A stretch of DNA of 64,000 nt from positions 1 through 64,000 of the forward strand of contig NZ_JADLQO010000009.1 of NCBI RefSeq assembly GCF_015477775.1, written 5' to 3'. Positions 8,606 to 17,993 of the stretch are shown piece after piece (within the stretch, counting starts at the first letter, position 1; every line of letters starts with the position of its first letter). The DNA comes from Nocardia abscessus (GTDB lineage Bacteria; Actinomycetota; Actinomycetes; Mycobacteriales; Mycobacteriaceae). The translations under genes and the position numbers were made by a program. The notes beneath the pieces were generated by a model. The model had not been told where the DNA came from. It made no database searches and was given only the letters and a program-made list of their open reading frames with translations.

Positions 8606-9070
8606 ATGCAGGCCTGGCAAGCGGAAAACCCGGACTTCGAAGCGGCGGTGACGGGCGCGGTGCTCAGTATGCCCGCCGCCGAGCACTTGGGCTTCGGGTT
8701 CGGCCGGGTGGCTCCCGGCAAAGCCGAGATCATTCAGCCCTATCGCACGGAATTGACCCAGCACGACGGGTTCTTCCAGGGCGGGGTGCTCGGCTCCCTC
8801 GCCGATTTCGCCGCCGGTTCCGCGGCGGGAACCCTGCTGCAGCCGGGATGGGTGAACATGACGATCGACTACACGGTGAAGATCCTCGCTCCGGCGAAAG
8901 GCCCGACGGTCGTCGCCCGGGGCCGGGTGATCAAGCCGGGAGCCCTCATCACGATCGCCGCGGCGGAGGTCTTCTCGGTCGACGGCAACGACGAAAAACT
9001 CTGTGCCACAGCACTTGTCACGATGCGCAACGTGAAGCTGTTCAGCGCGGACCGAGAGGCGCGGCCATGA
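8606..9070 (+). CDS. PaaI-family hotdog-fold thioesterase
   Basis: A 154-residue single hotdog-domain protein. TQHDGFFQGGVLGSLADFAAGSAA carries the HxGxxxxxxD-like central helix pattern of PaaI/YigI thioesterases, and IDYTVKILAPAKG is the following strand. Such enzymes hydrolyse acyl-CoA or acyl-ACP thioesters. It lies four bases after the FAAL gene. Together with the type II thioesterase and the terminal hydrolase, it is one of three acyl-hydrolysing folds in the operon. Confidence 0.85.
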   Translation: MQAWQAENPDFEAAVTGAVLSMPAAEHLGFGFGRVAPGKAEIIQPYRTELTQHDGFFQGGVLGSLADFAAGSAAGTLLQPGWVNMTIDYTVKILAPAKGPTVVARGRVIKPGALITIAAAEVFSVDGNDEKLCATALVTMRNVKLFSADREARP

Positions 9071-10275
9071 CTGCCGACGCATTCGTGTTCGACCCGTTCG
9101 CGGCGGGCTTCGCCGAGGACCCGTACCCGCACTACGCCCGGTTGCGCGCCGCCGCTCCCACGCACGAGCATCCGCTCGGGTTCTGGATCCTGTCGAAGTA
9201 CGAGGATGTCGCCGGGCTCCAGCGCTCGACGCAGTCCGTCGACGAGCAGCACCTGACCCGGCTGCCGTCGTGGAAGAGCGACAGCGACCGGCTGGGCAAG
9301 GAAAACCGGATGATGCGGGGACTGTCCATGCTGGACCGGGACCCGCCCGATCACACCCGCCTGCGTCGTCTCGTCACCAAAGCGTTCACCCCGAGGGCGA
9401 TCGAGGCGTTGCAGCCGAGGGTCGATGCCCTCGTCGGGGCGGCGCTGGATCGTATAGCGGAGTCCGGCACCGCGGATGTCGTCGCGGAACTGGCCTTTCC
9501 GGTGCCGTTCGGGGTCATCTCGGAAATGCTGGGCGTCCCGGTGGTGGAGCACACGCGGCTGCGTGAGCTCACCGCGATTCTCGTGCTAGCGCTGGAACCT
9601 CTCGCCGATCCTGCCCTGCAGGCCGCGATCCGGTCGGCGAACCAGGAACTGTTCGCCATGGTGGGCGAACTGGTCCGCTGGAAGCGCGCCGCTCCCGGTG
9701 ACGATCTGCTGACCAGGCTGATCACCGCGGAACACGAGGGCGATGTCTTGAGCGAGGACGAGTTGGTCGCCCAGGTCATGCTTCTCTACATCGCGGGTCA
9801 CGAGACCACCGTGAATCACCTCGCGGGCGGGATCCTCGCCCTGCTGCGCCATCCCGATCAGGCGCGACGGCTCCGAGAGGACCCGCGACTGGCCGACAAC
9901 GCCGTCGCGGAACTGCTCCGATACGACACCCCGGTGCAACTGATGCGCCGGATCACCGTCGAACCCGTGCCGATCGGCGGGTCGGAGATCCCGTCCGGCA
10001 GTTTGGTGCTGGCTTGTGTCGCCGCCGCCAATCGCGATCCGCAGTTCTGGGGCGCGGACGGCGACGAGTTGCGCCTGGACCGGCCGAACGCGCAGCAGCA
10101 CCTCTCGTTCGGCGCGGGCATCCACCACTGCCTGGGCGCGGCGCTGGTGCGGCTGGAAGCCCGAGTCGCCTTCTCCCGCTTCGTACAGCGGTTTCCCGAC
10201 GCCGCCATCGAGACCTTGCGCTGGAACGGGCGGATCAATGTGCGTGGCCCCGCTGAACTGTCGATCTCGGTGTAA
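9067..10275 (+). CDS. Cytochrome P450 (second of two in the operon)
   Basis: A 402-residue P450 with I-helix AGHETT, K-helix ExxR as ELLR, and heme loop FGAGIHHCLGAALVRLE with thiolate Cys355. It overlaps the preceding stop by four bases. It resembles soluble actinobacterial P450s that hydroxylate small molecules or carrier-bound substrates. The two P450s of the operon differ in their I-helix residues and N termini, so they are not a recent duplication and probably act at different steps. Confidence 0.93.
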   Translation: MTADAFVFDPFAAGFAEDPYPHYARLRAAAPTHEHPLGFWILSKYEDVAGLQRSTQSVDEQHLTRLPSWKSDSDRLGKENRMMRGLSMLDRDPPDHTRLRRLVTKAFTPRAIEALQPRVDALVGAALDRIAESGTADVVAELAFPVPFGVISEMLGVPVVEHTRLRELTAILVLALEPLADPALQAAIRSANQELFAMVGELVRWKRAAPGDDLLTRLITAEHEGDVLSEDELVAQVMLLYIAGHETTVNHLAGGILALLRHPDQARRLREDPRLADNAVAELLRYDTPVQLMRRITVEPVPIGGSEIPSGSLVLACVAAANRDPQFWGADGDELRLDRPNAQQHLSFGAGIHHCLGAALVRLEARVAFSRFVQRFPDAAIETLRWNGRINVRGPAELSISV

Positions 10276-10291
10276 TGCAGGAGGCGGACGA

Positions 10292-11116
10292 ATGCCGACG
10301 ATAACGGTCGATGGGGCGCCGATCGCCTACACCGACACCGGAGTCCCGCTCGGCCGGCCGGCGGCGCCGAGCGTGGTGTTCGGGCACGGACTGCTGTTCG
10401 GCGGATGGATGTTCCGGCCACAGATCGAAGTCCTGCGCGAGCACTACCGCTGTATCACGATCGACTGGCGTGGACAGGGCGCGACCGCGGCGACCGCCCG
10501 CGGTTACGACATGGACACCCTCACCGGTGACGCCGCCGCGGTGATCCGGCGTCTCGGGGTCGCCCCGGTGCATTGGGTCGGCCTGTCCATGGGCGGCTTC
10601 GTCGGGCAGCGAATCGCGGCGCGTCACGGTGTGCTGCTGCGCTCGTTGACGTTGCTGGACAGCAGCGCCGAACCGGAAGACCCCGGCAAGATCGGCGAGT
10701 ACAAGCGGCTCGCGCTCGCGCTGCGACTCTTCGGAGCCGGACCGATCCTCGGCCGGATCGAACCACACCTGTTCGGCTCGCGCTTTCGCGCCGACCCCGC
10801 GAATCGACCCCTCATCGACGAGTGGGCCGCGCGCCTGCGGCGCTGTGATCGTGTGGCTGTGCGCAAGGCGGTTCTCGGCGTCGCGGACCGGGTGTCGGTG
10901 GAGCATGAGATCACCGCCGTCACGATCCCGACGCTCGTCGTCGTCGGCGCCGACGACACGGCGACGCCGCCTGCGCGATCCGAGCGCATCGCCGAGCTGA
11001 TCCCCGCCGCTCGGCTGCACACCGTCGCGGATTGTGGGCATTCCAGCAGTTTGGAACAGCCCGCGACGATCACCGCCCTGCTACAGGAGTTCCTCGCCGC
11101 CGTCGACGGAGCCTGA
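10292..11116 (+). CDS. Alpha/beta hydrolase
   Basis: A 274-residue hydrolase with oxyanion region VFGHGLLFGG, nucleophile elbow GLSMGG (Ser99), a late Asp in VVGADDTATP and catalytic His in DCGHSSSLEQP. The ribosome binding site AGGAGG lies at the end of the 16-base gap after the P450. It is the last gene of the operon. It could hydrolyse an ester or lactone of the product or serve in resistance; the sequence does not decide. Confidence 0.87.
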   Translation: MPTITVDGAPIAYTDTGVPLGRPAAPSVVFGHGLLFGGWMFRPQIEVLREHYRCITIDWRGQGATAATARGYDMDTLTGDAAAVIRRLGVAPVHWVGLSMGGFVGQRIAARHGVLLRSLTLLDSSAEPEDPGKIGEYKRLALALRLFGAGPILGRIEPHLFGSRFRADPANRPLIDEWAARLRRCDRVAVRKAVLGVADRVSVEHEITAVTIPTLVVVGADDTATPPARSERIAELIPAARLHTVADCGHSSSLEQPATITALLQEFLAAVDGA

Positions 11117-11164
11117 CCGGCCGGCTTCGTCGCGAACGACTCGGGTGTGCCGACCGCCGTGAAC

Positions 11165-12016
11165 TCAGGGCCAGAACGGCGGGACCGTGAGATCGCCGCC
11201 GAAGATGTCCGGAAGGTCGCGCTGCACACTGTCCGGGAATCGGGCGGGCCGCTTCTCCAGGAAGGCCGTCACGCCCTCGCGGGCGTCCTCGCTCGTGCCC
11301 CGGTGGTAGATGCCGCGGGATTCGACGCGATGCGCGATCATCGGATGCTCGGACCCGAGATTGCGCCACAGCATCTGCCGGGACAGCGCCACCGAAACGG
11401 GTGCGGAATGCTCGGTGACGCGGCGGGCCAGCGCATACGCCTCGTCGAGCAGGTTGCCGGCCGGATGCAGCGCGTAGAACAAACCCGCTTCGCGCGCTTC
11501 GCTCGCGTCCACGAGACGGCCCGAATACACCCAGTCCAATGCGGTCTGCATCGGTACCAGACGCGGCAGGAACCAACTCGAGCAGGACTCGGGAACGATG
11601 CCGCGCCGATTGAAGACGAACCCGATGCGGGCGTCGTCGACCGCGAGCCGGAAGTCCGCGGCGAGCGTCATGGTGATGCCGACTCCGACGGCGGGCCCAT
11701 TGACGGCGGCGATGATGGGCTTGCGGGATTCGAACATACGCAAGACGACTTCGCCGCCGCTGTCGCGGAACGACGCCGGGGCGTCCTGGTCGTCCGCGGC
11801 GAACGTCTCCGCGCCCGCCGACAAGTCCGCCCCGGCGCAGAATGCGCGTCCGGCGCCCGTGATCACCACCGCTCGGATGCGATCGTCGCGGTCACAGGTG
11901 TCGAACGCCTCGATCAGTTCGCGTCCCATCGCGGTGGTGAACGCGTTGAGCCGCTCGGGGCGGTCGAGGGTGAGGGTGGCGATGGCGTCGGAGACGTCCA
12001 GGCGAATATCGGCCAT
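11165..12016 (-). CDS. Enoyl-CoA hydratase/isomerase (crotonase) family protein
   Basis: A 283-residue crotonase-fold enzyme. GAGRAFCAGADLSAG and NGPAVGVGITMTLAADFRLA form the oxyanion hole and CoA-binding region; R-GIVPESCSSWFLPRLV is typical of the hydratase/isomerase group with one acidic residue retained. It probably handles 2-enoyl-CoA in fatty-acid or aromatic degradation. The start MADIRLDVSD at 12016 is chosen over an upstream ATG at 12037 because it aligns with the usual crotonase N terminus. It is convergent with the preceding operon and divergent from the SDR gene. Confidence 0.87.
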   Translation of the reverse strand: MADIRLDVSDAIATLTLDRPERLNAFTTAMGRELIEAFDTCDRDDRIRAVVITGAGRAFCAGADLSAGAETFAADDQDAPASFRDSGGEVVLRMFESRKPIIAAVNGPAVGVGITMTLAADFRLAVDDARIGFVFNRRGIVPESCSSWFLPRLVPMQTALDWVYSGRLVDASEAREAGLFYALHPAGNLLDEAYALARRVTEHSAPVSVALSRQMLWRNLGSEHPMIAHRVESRGIYHRGTSEDAREGVTAFLEKRPARFPDSVQRDLPDIFGGDLTVPPFWP

Positions 12017-12255
12017 AACCCGACAGCTTGCCACCACGCCGATATCGCCGCTCTTGCAGGGGGTTCGCGCGGGCTCGAGTAACCGTGCGCCGCATTCGAA
12101 GAAGAATGGCTGTTTACTTAGTCTGCACTGGACGGTTAGCCTGTCGCCGTGTCTCGATTGGTCACGACACCTGACTCCCCGCCCAGGGGTGGCAGCGCAA
12201 ACCCGTCGGCCGGCGTCTCGCGCCGTCGGTCGGCAACCCGGAGAGAAGGAGTGGG

Positions 12256-13017
12256 ATGGAGATCAGCAACGCGGTCGCGGCGGTGACCGGTGGCGCGTCG
12301 GGACTCGGTTTGGCGACCGTGCGGGAACTGCACGGCAAAGGTGCGAAGGTCGTAATCATCGACCTGCCGTCGTCCTCCGGCGAGGCCGTCGCCAAAGAGC
12401 TCGGCGACGGCGCGGTCTTCGCGGCGGCCGACGTCACGAACGAGGACCAGGTCACCGCTGCCCTCGATGCCGCGCAGGAACTGGGCGAGCTGCGGATCGC
12501 GGTGAACTGCGCGGGCATCGGCAATGCCATCAAGACCGTGGGCAAGAACGGGGCGTTCCCGCTCGCGGACTTCACCCGGGTGGTCAACGTCAACCTGATC
12601 GGCACCTTCAACGTGATCCGGTTGGCCGCCGAACGGATCTCCCGAGCCGAGCCGGTCGGCGAAGAGCGGGGCGTCATCATCAACACCGCGTCTGTGGCGG
12701 CGTTCGACGGCCAGGTCGGGCAGGCGGCCTATTCGGCATCCAAGGGCGGAATCGTGGGCCTGACGCTGCCGGTGGCCCGCGACCTCGCGGGGCTGAAGAT
12801 CCGCGTGGTGACCATCGCCCCCGGGCTGTTCCACACTCCGCTGTTCGCCACCTTGCCCGACGAGGCCATCGCATCGCTGGGCGCGCAGGTGCCGCATCCC
12901 TCGCGACTCGGCGACCCCGCCGAATACGCCGCGCTCGCCCGTCACATCGTCGAGAACCCGATGCTCAACGGCGAGACCATCCGGCTCGACGGCGCGATCC
13001 GGATGGCGCCGCGCTGA
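12256..13017 (+). CDS. SDR oxidoreductase, 3-hydroxyacyl-CoA dehydrogenase type II-like
   Basis: A 253-residue classical short-chain dehydrogenase. TGGASGLG near residues 11-18 binds NAD, NNAG is represented by NCAG, and the catalytic YSASKGG follows Ser in NTASVAA. The sequence around APGLFHTPLF and the C terminus resembles human HSD17B10-type 3-hydroxyacyl-CoA dehydrogenases. It is divergently arranged with an enoyl-CoA hydratase gene, consistent with consecutive beta-oxidation steps. GAGAGAAGGAG upstream gives a strong ribosome site. Confidence 0.9.
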   Translation: MEISNAVAAVTGGASGLGLATVRELHGKGAKVVIIDLPSSSGEAVAKELGDGAVFAAADVTNEDQVTAALDAAQELGELRIAVNCAGIGNAIKTVGKNGAFPLADFTRVVNVNLIGTFNVIRLAAERISRAEPVGEERGVIINTASVAAFDGQVGQAAYSASKGGIVGLTLPVARDLAGLKIRVVTIAPGLFHTPLFATLPDEAIASLGAQVPHPSRLGDPAEYAALARHIVENPMLNGETIRLDGAIRMAPR

Positions 13018-13223
13018 GCCGGTCGCAGTTCAGAGCGGCGCCGCGGTCACGTCTCCGCTGGTCGATCCAGCACCTCGAGTGCGCGGCGGGTGCGCGCAAC
13101 TCGAAGCGAACCCCGCTCGATGCGGGCAACACGATCGCGGCGATGCCGGAGCGCAATCGACCGACCACATGCGGGATGCGCCGCGGCGACGAGATCGCGG
13201 GGCGGAGTGGGGCTGCACCCCGG

Positions 13224-14165
13224 TCAGCGGATTCGTCTCGGGCCGGTCGAGGAACGCACGCCCACGACAGTGATGACCGTGACCACCAATACCGTCATCA
13301 GCTTCATGAGGTTCCAGGCATCCGGGTCCGGAATCGGTTCGGCGACTTGCAGGTCCCTTACCCGTGGGCGGTTCTGCGCGGGCGGGCGGAACTCGGTGCG
13401 GGGCTGCACCGCGAGGGTCTGTAGCGGCGTGGTGACCAACGGAGCGAGCGTCACGACGGGGAATTCGGGGGCGGGCGGGCCGAGCTGGAGGGGGCTCATC
13501 GGCACGGGCGGCGGTGCGGTGGGGAGCAGGAGTAAGCAGGTCAGCACTGCGCTGCCGGTAGCGGCACTGCCCACGGCGGCGCTGCCGAGGCCGGATCCAC
13601 TAGATCCCGGGCCGATCAGGCCCGGCACGAGGGAGCCGAAGCCGCTACCGGTCGCCAGGCCGAGCAGCAGCAGAGCGCTACCCGTCGCCGCGCTGCCGGA
13701 ACACGCCGATTGGACACTGCCCGTGTCGAGCTTCGGTGCCGCGCCTGGGCTATCCGCGGTGACGTTGGAGTCGGCTGGTTCGTTTGCTGGGCTGGGCGAA
13801 TCACCGTCGAGTTCCCCATGGCCGGTGGCGCGAAGGCCGCTGCCGGGCCTGTCGGTGGGCCGGTAACCGAGATCGGCGCTACCGGAAGGGATTCGAATCG
13901 GCCCCAAGCTCAAAGACCCGCCCTCGGCGGCAGGATCCGCGGCGCTGCCGGAGGGACCGAGGCTCGAACCACTGCCCGGGAAAGCGTCCGCTCCGCCTGC
14001 GCCCGAACTCCCGGTGGCGAGGTCGCCGAGCGGCAGCCATGGCGGCGCCTCCGCGGATGCTTCCAGGGGCCGGGCCGCGAGCGTCGCTATGGTCAGGGGG
14101 AGCAGCACGGTGGCGAATCCTCGGGTCAGCCTTCGTGTTCGAATCTCGCCTCGGTTGCGTTGCAT
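13224..14165 (-). CDS. Exported Ser/Gly/Ala-rich low-complexity protein with C-terminal membrane anchor
   Basis: A 313-residue protein beginning with a basic segment and a hydrophobic signal (TVLLPLTIATLAARPLEASA). The middle is rich in Ser, Gly, Ala and Pro with short repeats such as SAATGSA and GSGxGS. A second hydrophobic stretch near residues 160-180 and a C-terminal one (LMKLMTVLVVTVITVVGV) followed by basic residues suggest anchoring. No known domain is visible. It is probably a surface or envelope protein; the composition is simple enough that similarity would be hard to interpret. Confidence 0.55.
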   Translation of the reverse strand: MQRNRGEIRTRRLTRGFATVLLPLTIATLAARPLEASAEAPPWLPLGDLATGSSGAGGADAFPGSGSSLGPSGSAADPAAEGGSLSLGPIRIPSGSADLGYRPTDRPGSGLRATGHGELDGDSPSPANEPADSNVTADSPGAAPKLDTGSVQSACSGSAATGSALLLLGLATGSGFGSLVPGLIGPGSSGSGLGSAAVGSAATGSAVLTCLLLLPTAPPPVPMSPLQLGPPAPEFPVVTLAPLVTTPLQTLAVQPRTEFRPPAQNRPRVRDLQVAEPIPDPDAWNLMKLMTVLVVTVITVVGVRSSTGPRRIR

Positions 14166-14205
14166 GGACAGTCGCCTCGTCGTTGTCGAAACTGGGCCGG
14201 AACGG

Positions 14206-14967
14206 TCAGGTCGTGTGCTGGTAGCGGGAGAGCGCGAGTTCGAAGGCGTCCTTCGGCACCAGGTTCCCGCCGGAGAACGGTTCGTCGAGGTTGTAGATCG
14301 CCCGGATCACCACGCCGACGATGGCGCCGAGCAGCGCTGTCGTCACCACACTGCGTTTGCTGACCTGGACGCCGGAGAGGACCACGCTGAGCAGCAGCAG
14401 GACCGTGCAGATCCACATGGCCAGGTAGAGGAAGCCGGGTACGCGGTAACCGGCGTCCAGCGCACGGTCGGCCCGCGCCTGGGCGACCGCGTCCAGGCTG
14501 GTCAGCGCGTTGCTCCGGAGCGTGTCGACCTCGGGGTCCGCCGCGTTCACCGCGGCAACCGCGTCACGCAGCGTGTCGAGGGTGTCCTGGGTGGACTGGC
14601 TGAGCCTGCTGTGGTCGGCCATGACCGTCCATTCCTCGTTGAGGACCTGCTCGGTGTAGTCGCGTACCAGGCCCTGGATACGGGCGTGGTCGGGCTCGGG
14701 CATCCCGTGCGCGGCCCAGTAGGTATCGATGAGCGCCTTGGCTTCGGCGATGGTGTGATTGCGGGCGTTGTCGTACTGCTGCCAGGCGATCACCACGATG
14801 AACGCGACCACCGCCATGAAGATCGTGTTGATCAGGTTGAGCACCAATGAGCCGACCGTGTCGTCGTCGGTGTGCCGCCACGCTTTCGGATGCAGGCGAT
14901 CCCCGGCCACGAAGACGACTACCGCGACGAGCGCGGTCAGAGCAGGCACGAGAAATTCCAAGGCCAT
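14206..14967 (-). CDS. DUF4239 (bestrophin-like) membrane protein
   Basis: The ATG at 14967 is chosen because GGAG lies seven bases upstream. The 253-residue product has two N-terminal membrane segments (about 5-25 and 43-63), a long soluble helical region with WQQYDNARNHTIAEAKAL, and two C-terminal segments (about 187-228) ending in VIRAIYNLDEPFSGG. The NLDxPFSG motif near the end is typical of DUF4239 proteins, which resemble bestrophin anion channels. The transported ion is not known. It sits 40 bases upstream of the Ser/Gly-rich gene on the same strand. Confidence 0.8.
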   Translation of the reverse strand: MALEFLVPALTALVAVVVFVAGDRLHPKAWRHTDDDTVGSLVLNLINTIFMAVVAFIVVIAWQQYDNARNHTIAEAKALIDTYWAAHGMPEPDHARIQGLVRDYTEQVLNEEWTVMADHSRLSQSTQDTLDTLRDAVAAVNAADPEVDTLRSNALTSLDAVAQARADRALDAGYRVPGFLYLAMWICTVLLLLSVVLSGVQVSKRSVVTTALLGAIVGVVIRAIYNLDEPFSGGNLVPKDAFELALSRYQHTT

Positions 14968-15970
14968 GCGGGGACTCCGTTCTGTCCGGATGGTTCTCGA
15001 TCGCGGTCTCGGCGACAGACCGCTGGGCGGTCGCACGCACTACGGGTGCTGGTCGCAGGGATCGCTCGGCGCGCGCCATCCCGAGTCGAGCAATTCTTCG
15101 ATCTTCGATCGCGCTGTAGCGGTACGGATTTCACGATCCGTCCCGGATCCGGAACGGCTCTCCGGGAGACGGCGCAGCTGGTCGAGAACCGTGGGTGCCG
15201 ACTTGCGTCGAGCCGAGATCAGCGGCCCACGACGCCTCTCAACACAAGTCGATGCGGTTACCGTGGTGCCGGTTCGGTAGCCGTTGTGAGCCGAGACGTA
15301 GTCCCGGGTACGCCGGCGCTGTCCGGACGGGCATTTCGTTGGTCATGCGTGGTCCTCACCCCCGAGATGAATGCCGAGACGGTCGACGATTGCGCTGTCG
15401 ACAGCCTGCGTTGTTCGGATCTGATCAGTGGTGCACAGCAAATCGGTACGCGACGCGCCTGTGCGAACCAGGCGCTGTTGAATCGTCCTGGACGGCAAGC
15501 CGATCTGGACGACACCGATAGTAGACCGCGAATCCGCCTGCACGTGGCGAAATTTCGGATTGTGCTGCCGAAATGGGTCGACGCGGTCGGTCGGGCATCG
15601 TCGCGGCGCGAAGATGTTCGCCTCTCGCCATCGCGTGCTGCCCACAGCGCACCGGCCGATCAGGCAACCGTTCGGTCCGGGCGATCGCAAGGAACTCTGA
15701 TGGATGCCGCTTGATTGCTGGTTGGGCGACATCGGCGGGTGGCCCCAGGGCGATGCTGTGGTCCATCGGAGGTTCGTACGGGGGACATGATCGTTGAAAG
15801 ATCACTGAGCTGCTCGAAGGGGCAATTTCCGGCCGGGGTCATCCCTAGTGCCTCGACAATTTCGAGTGCCCACACGGCCGAAACGAGTAGTTAGCTACTC
15901 GCGTCACAAGGTCGGGGGCGACGCACACTCGACTGGATCCCCGGGAATTGCGATCTCGGAGGAGGTGATC
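14968..15970. other. About 1 kb with no convincing gene
   Basis: Reading frames here are short, overlap on both strands, lack good ribosome sites and have mixed composition with more Arg, Cys and stop-adjacent A/T than neighbouring genes. I could not recognise any conserved domain, tRNA or transposon end. The last ~150 bases must hold the promoter of the Pro/Thr-rich gene starting at 15971, and the first ~100 bases that of the DUF4239 gene. Confidence 0.5.
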
Positions 15971-16987
15971 ATGAGAAACGACTCGCGAGCATTCCTTGTC
16001 TCGGCGGCCATCGCTGGACTGCTCGGCGCCATATCGGTACCGATCGCGGCGACGGAGCCGGCTACCACCGTGCCTGCCCCGCCGGCAGGCACGTCGGAAC
16101 CGGTGTGGCCGACTCCCGCGCCGCCGAAGGTCTCGACGACCACGACGACGTCCCCGGTGTCGACGACTTCGGCGAGAGTGCCTGTCGCGACGAGCGCCAC
16201 GACGCCACCCGCCCCGACGACGCCGCCACCGATCTCGACCACGACGCCGCCCCCGATCTCGACCACGCTGCCCCCGATCTCGACGACTACACCGCCACCG
16301 AGCTCCCGTCCGTCCCCGGTGACACCCGAGAGTTCTGCCCCGCTTCCCGCGCCCACTCTCGACGCGCCTGGCACCGCCCAACGTGGCACCGTGATCACGG
16401 TGCGCGGCGAGAACTGGCCCTGCGACTCGGTGCGGGCCTTCCCGGACTGGTCGGAATCGGTGACCGCCCAGGTGCAGAGCGGCTCCTTCGACGCCCGCGT
16501 CGGTGTGCCCGCCGGAGCCGAACCGGGCCCGCACTCCCTTCTCGTCGCCTGCCTCGGAACATCCCAGCGAATTGCCGCGAGAGCCTCCATCGAGATCGTG
16601 TCCGCGCCGGTCGTCACGACCACCACGGACGAACCCACGACCAGCGCGGACGCTCCCGCGACCCCCGCGCCGACCGGTGGGCGTCCGACCACGGCGCAAC
16701 AAGTCGACGACCGATCTCAGGAGACCGGAGTCGGGGATATGGTCGGCCTGGGCGGCTTCCTTCTCGCCCTCGCCGTGGCACTGCTTCTGCTGCGCGGCCT
16801 GCGCAAGAGTCCGGGCGGCAGGTCGCACCCGCCCGACGGTGATCCGCACCCGCCGCAAGTACACGTGCAGGTGGTCGCGGACTCCGCCCCAACGATCCAC
16901 ATTCGCCAGGTCGCTCGCGCGCCCGCCGTTCGGGTTCGGCTGCGCGCCGGCGAGCCGTGGCTGCACGTCGAGGAGGTGCTCGGATGA
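15971..16987 (+). CDS. Exported Pro/Thr-rich stalk protein with one membrane anchor
   Basis: The ATG follows a strong GGAGGAGGTG site. The 338-residue product has a signal peptide (about 1-27), then a Thr/Pro/Ser stalk with repeated PPIST-TT units (about 45-115). Next comes a compact beta domain (about 120-200) with GTVITVRGENWPCDSV and a second Cys, a further Thr-rich linker, a membrane helix at about 250-268 (GLGGFLLALAVALLLLRGL) and a basic cytoplasmic tail. The domain looks Ig-like, with one possible disulfide. It is probably a cell-surface protein; its role is unknown. The next gene overlaps by four bases. Confidence 0.7.
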   Translation: MRNDSRAFLVSAAIAGLLGAISVPIAATEPATTVPAPPAGTSEPVWPTPAPPKVSTTTTTSPVSTTSARVPVATSATTPPAPTTPPPISTTTPPPISTTLPPISTTTPPPSSRPSPVTPESSAPLPAPTLDAPGTAQRGTVITVRGENWPCDSVRAFPDWSESVTAQVQSGSFDARVGVPAGAEPGPHSLLVACLGTSQRIAARASIEIVSAPVVTTTTDEPTTSADAPATPAPTGGRPTTAQQVDDRSQETGVGDMVGLGGFLLALAVALLLLRGLRKSPGGRSHPPDGDPHPPQVHVQVVADSAPTIHIRQVARAPAVRVRLRAGEPWLHVEEVLG

Positions 16988-17646
16988 CAAGTCCGGCGTC
17001 GATCAGGGCTCGGGCCGTACTGTTCCAGAACGCTCCGCACGAGGTCGGTGTGGGCGAGCTGGCCGAGCGCCTGCATGAGAGAGGTGTCGAACACTTGGCC
17101 CTGCGCCGAGTGCCGGGCGCCGCCGCGATACTGCGGTCCGCGGCGCTGCACGAGGTGGCCGAGACGATCGATGGGCTGCTCGAGGTCGACCTCGGCAGTG
17201 TCGCGATCGGGGGTTGGCGCCGCTACGACCGGCTGCGCAGAGCGGCGATACGTACCCGCTCGGGCGGAGTCGAGCAAGTCACGCTGTTCGAACACGAGAT
17301 CACCCAGACCTACCGGCCGTGCCTCGATGTCACCGTCGACGGCAACCCGGTCGGTGAGTTCACGGTAGAGCTCTGCGTGGCGATGCTGCTTCAGCCGCTG
17401 GCCGCAACGGTCCGCACCGGCATGCTGGTGGCAGTGGGCCCCGGCGACTGCACCGTGACGGTATCGATCGGCGCGCCGGAACTCGGCCCGATCCTGAAGC
17501 GCGAACGCACACTGCACACCGCGACCATGATCGACCTCCGGTGGCCCATACCTCTGGTCGAGCAACCTCCGGTTCCGCCTCCCCCCTTGCCGTCCGGTCG
17601 CGTGCGCGGACCACGGCCGCCCGAATCGCGGTGGACCGGTGGGTGA
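16984..17646 (+). CDS. Conserved-looking protein of unknown function, coupled to the stalk protein
   Basis: The ATG overlaps the stop of the surface-protein gene by four bases, so the two are probably translated together. The 220-residue product has no signal or membrane segment. Its middle alternates Val/Leu-rich strands with Asp/Arg turns (HEITQTYRPCLDVTVDGN, MLVAVGPGDCTVTVSI), and the last 40 residues are proline-rich with PPVPPPPLPSGR. I do not recognise the family. The coupling suggests a cytoplasmic partner of the anchored protein's basic tail, which is inference only. Confidence 0.6.
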   Translation: MTSPASIRARAVLFQNAPHEVGVGELAERLHERGVEHLALRRVPGAAAILRSAALHEVAETIDGLLEVDLGSVAIGGWRRYDRLRRAAIRTRSGGVEQVTLFEHEITQTYRPCLDVTVDGNPVGEFTVELCVAMLLQPLAATVRTGMLVAVGPGDCTVTVSIGAPELGPILKRERTLHTATMIDLRWPIPLVEQPPVPPPPLPSGRVRGPRPPESRWTGG

Positions 17647-17993
17647 GGGCGAGCCGGGCGCCGGACCCGGCACCGTCGAGCGGGCACGGCAGGGTTCGTC
17701 GGACACGGCGGCTTCGGACGATGCCTCGGCTCTGCTCCGGTGTGAGGGTGTTCCACTAAGCCGTTGGCGGACAACAGCTCTGGCCGATACACGCGGTGAA
17801 AGGCAGTCGGCCAGCGTTCGTCCAGCGCCTGCGGACGGGTCCGCTGGGAACCTCCGTCCGCTTCCTCGATAGCGTGGGAACATCAGGGGTGCCGGATCGC
17901 AGCGTGCCGTTGTACGCTTGCACAGCTACCGATCGGCGTAATGGGAATGCCCTGGATCGCGAAACCCGCGTCCAGACAACAGAAGAGCCACAT
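17647..17993. other. Intergenic region, no gene seen
   Basis: This 347-base gap holds no frame with codon use like its neighbours. A longer in-frame extension of the following gene, starting at 17796, exists but has no ribosome site and an atypical composition. The region presumably carries the promoter of the gene at 17994. I saw no clear inverted repeat or -10/-35 pair. Confidence 0.4.

Noticed and set aside
6217..8733. 838-residue minus-strand frame opposite thioesterase and FAAL
   Set aside because: High-GC shadow frame with Arg/Gly/His-rich composition; both genes beneath it are certain.
14872..15714. 280-residue plus-strand frame in the gene-poor stretch
   Set aside because: No ribosome site, irregular composition, no recognised family, and it starts inside the DUF4239 gene.
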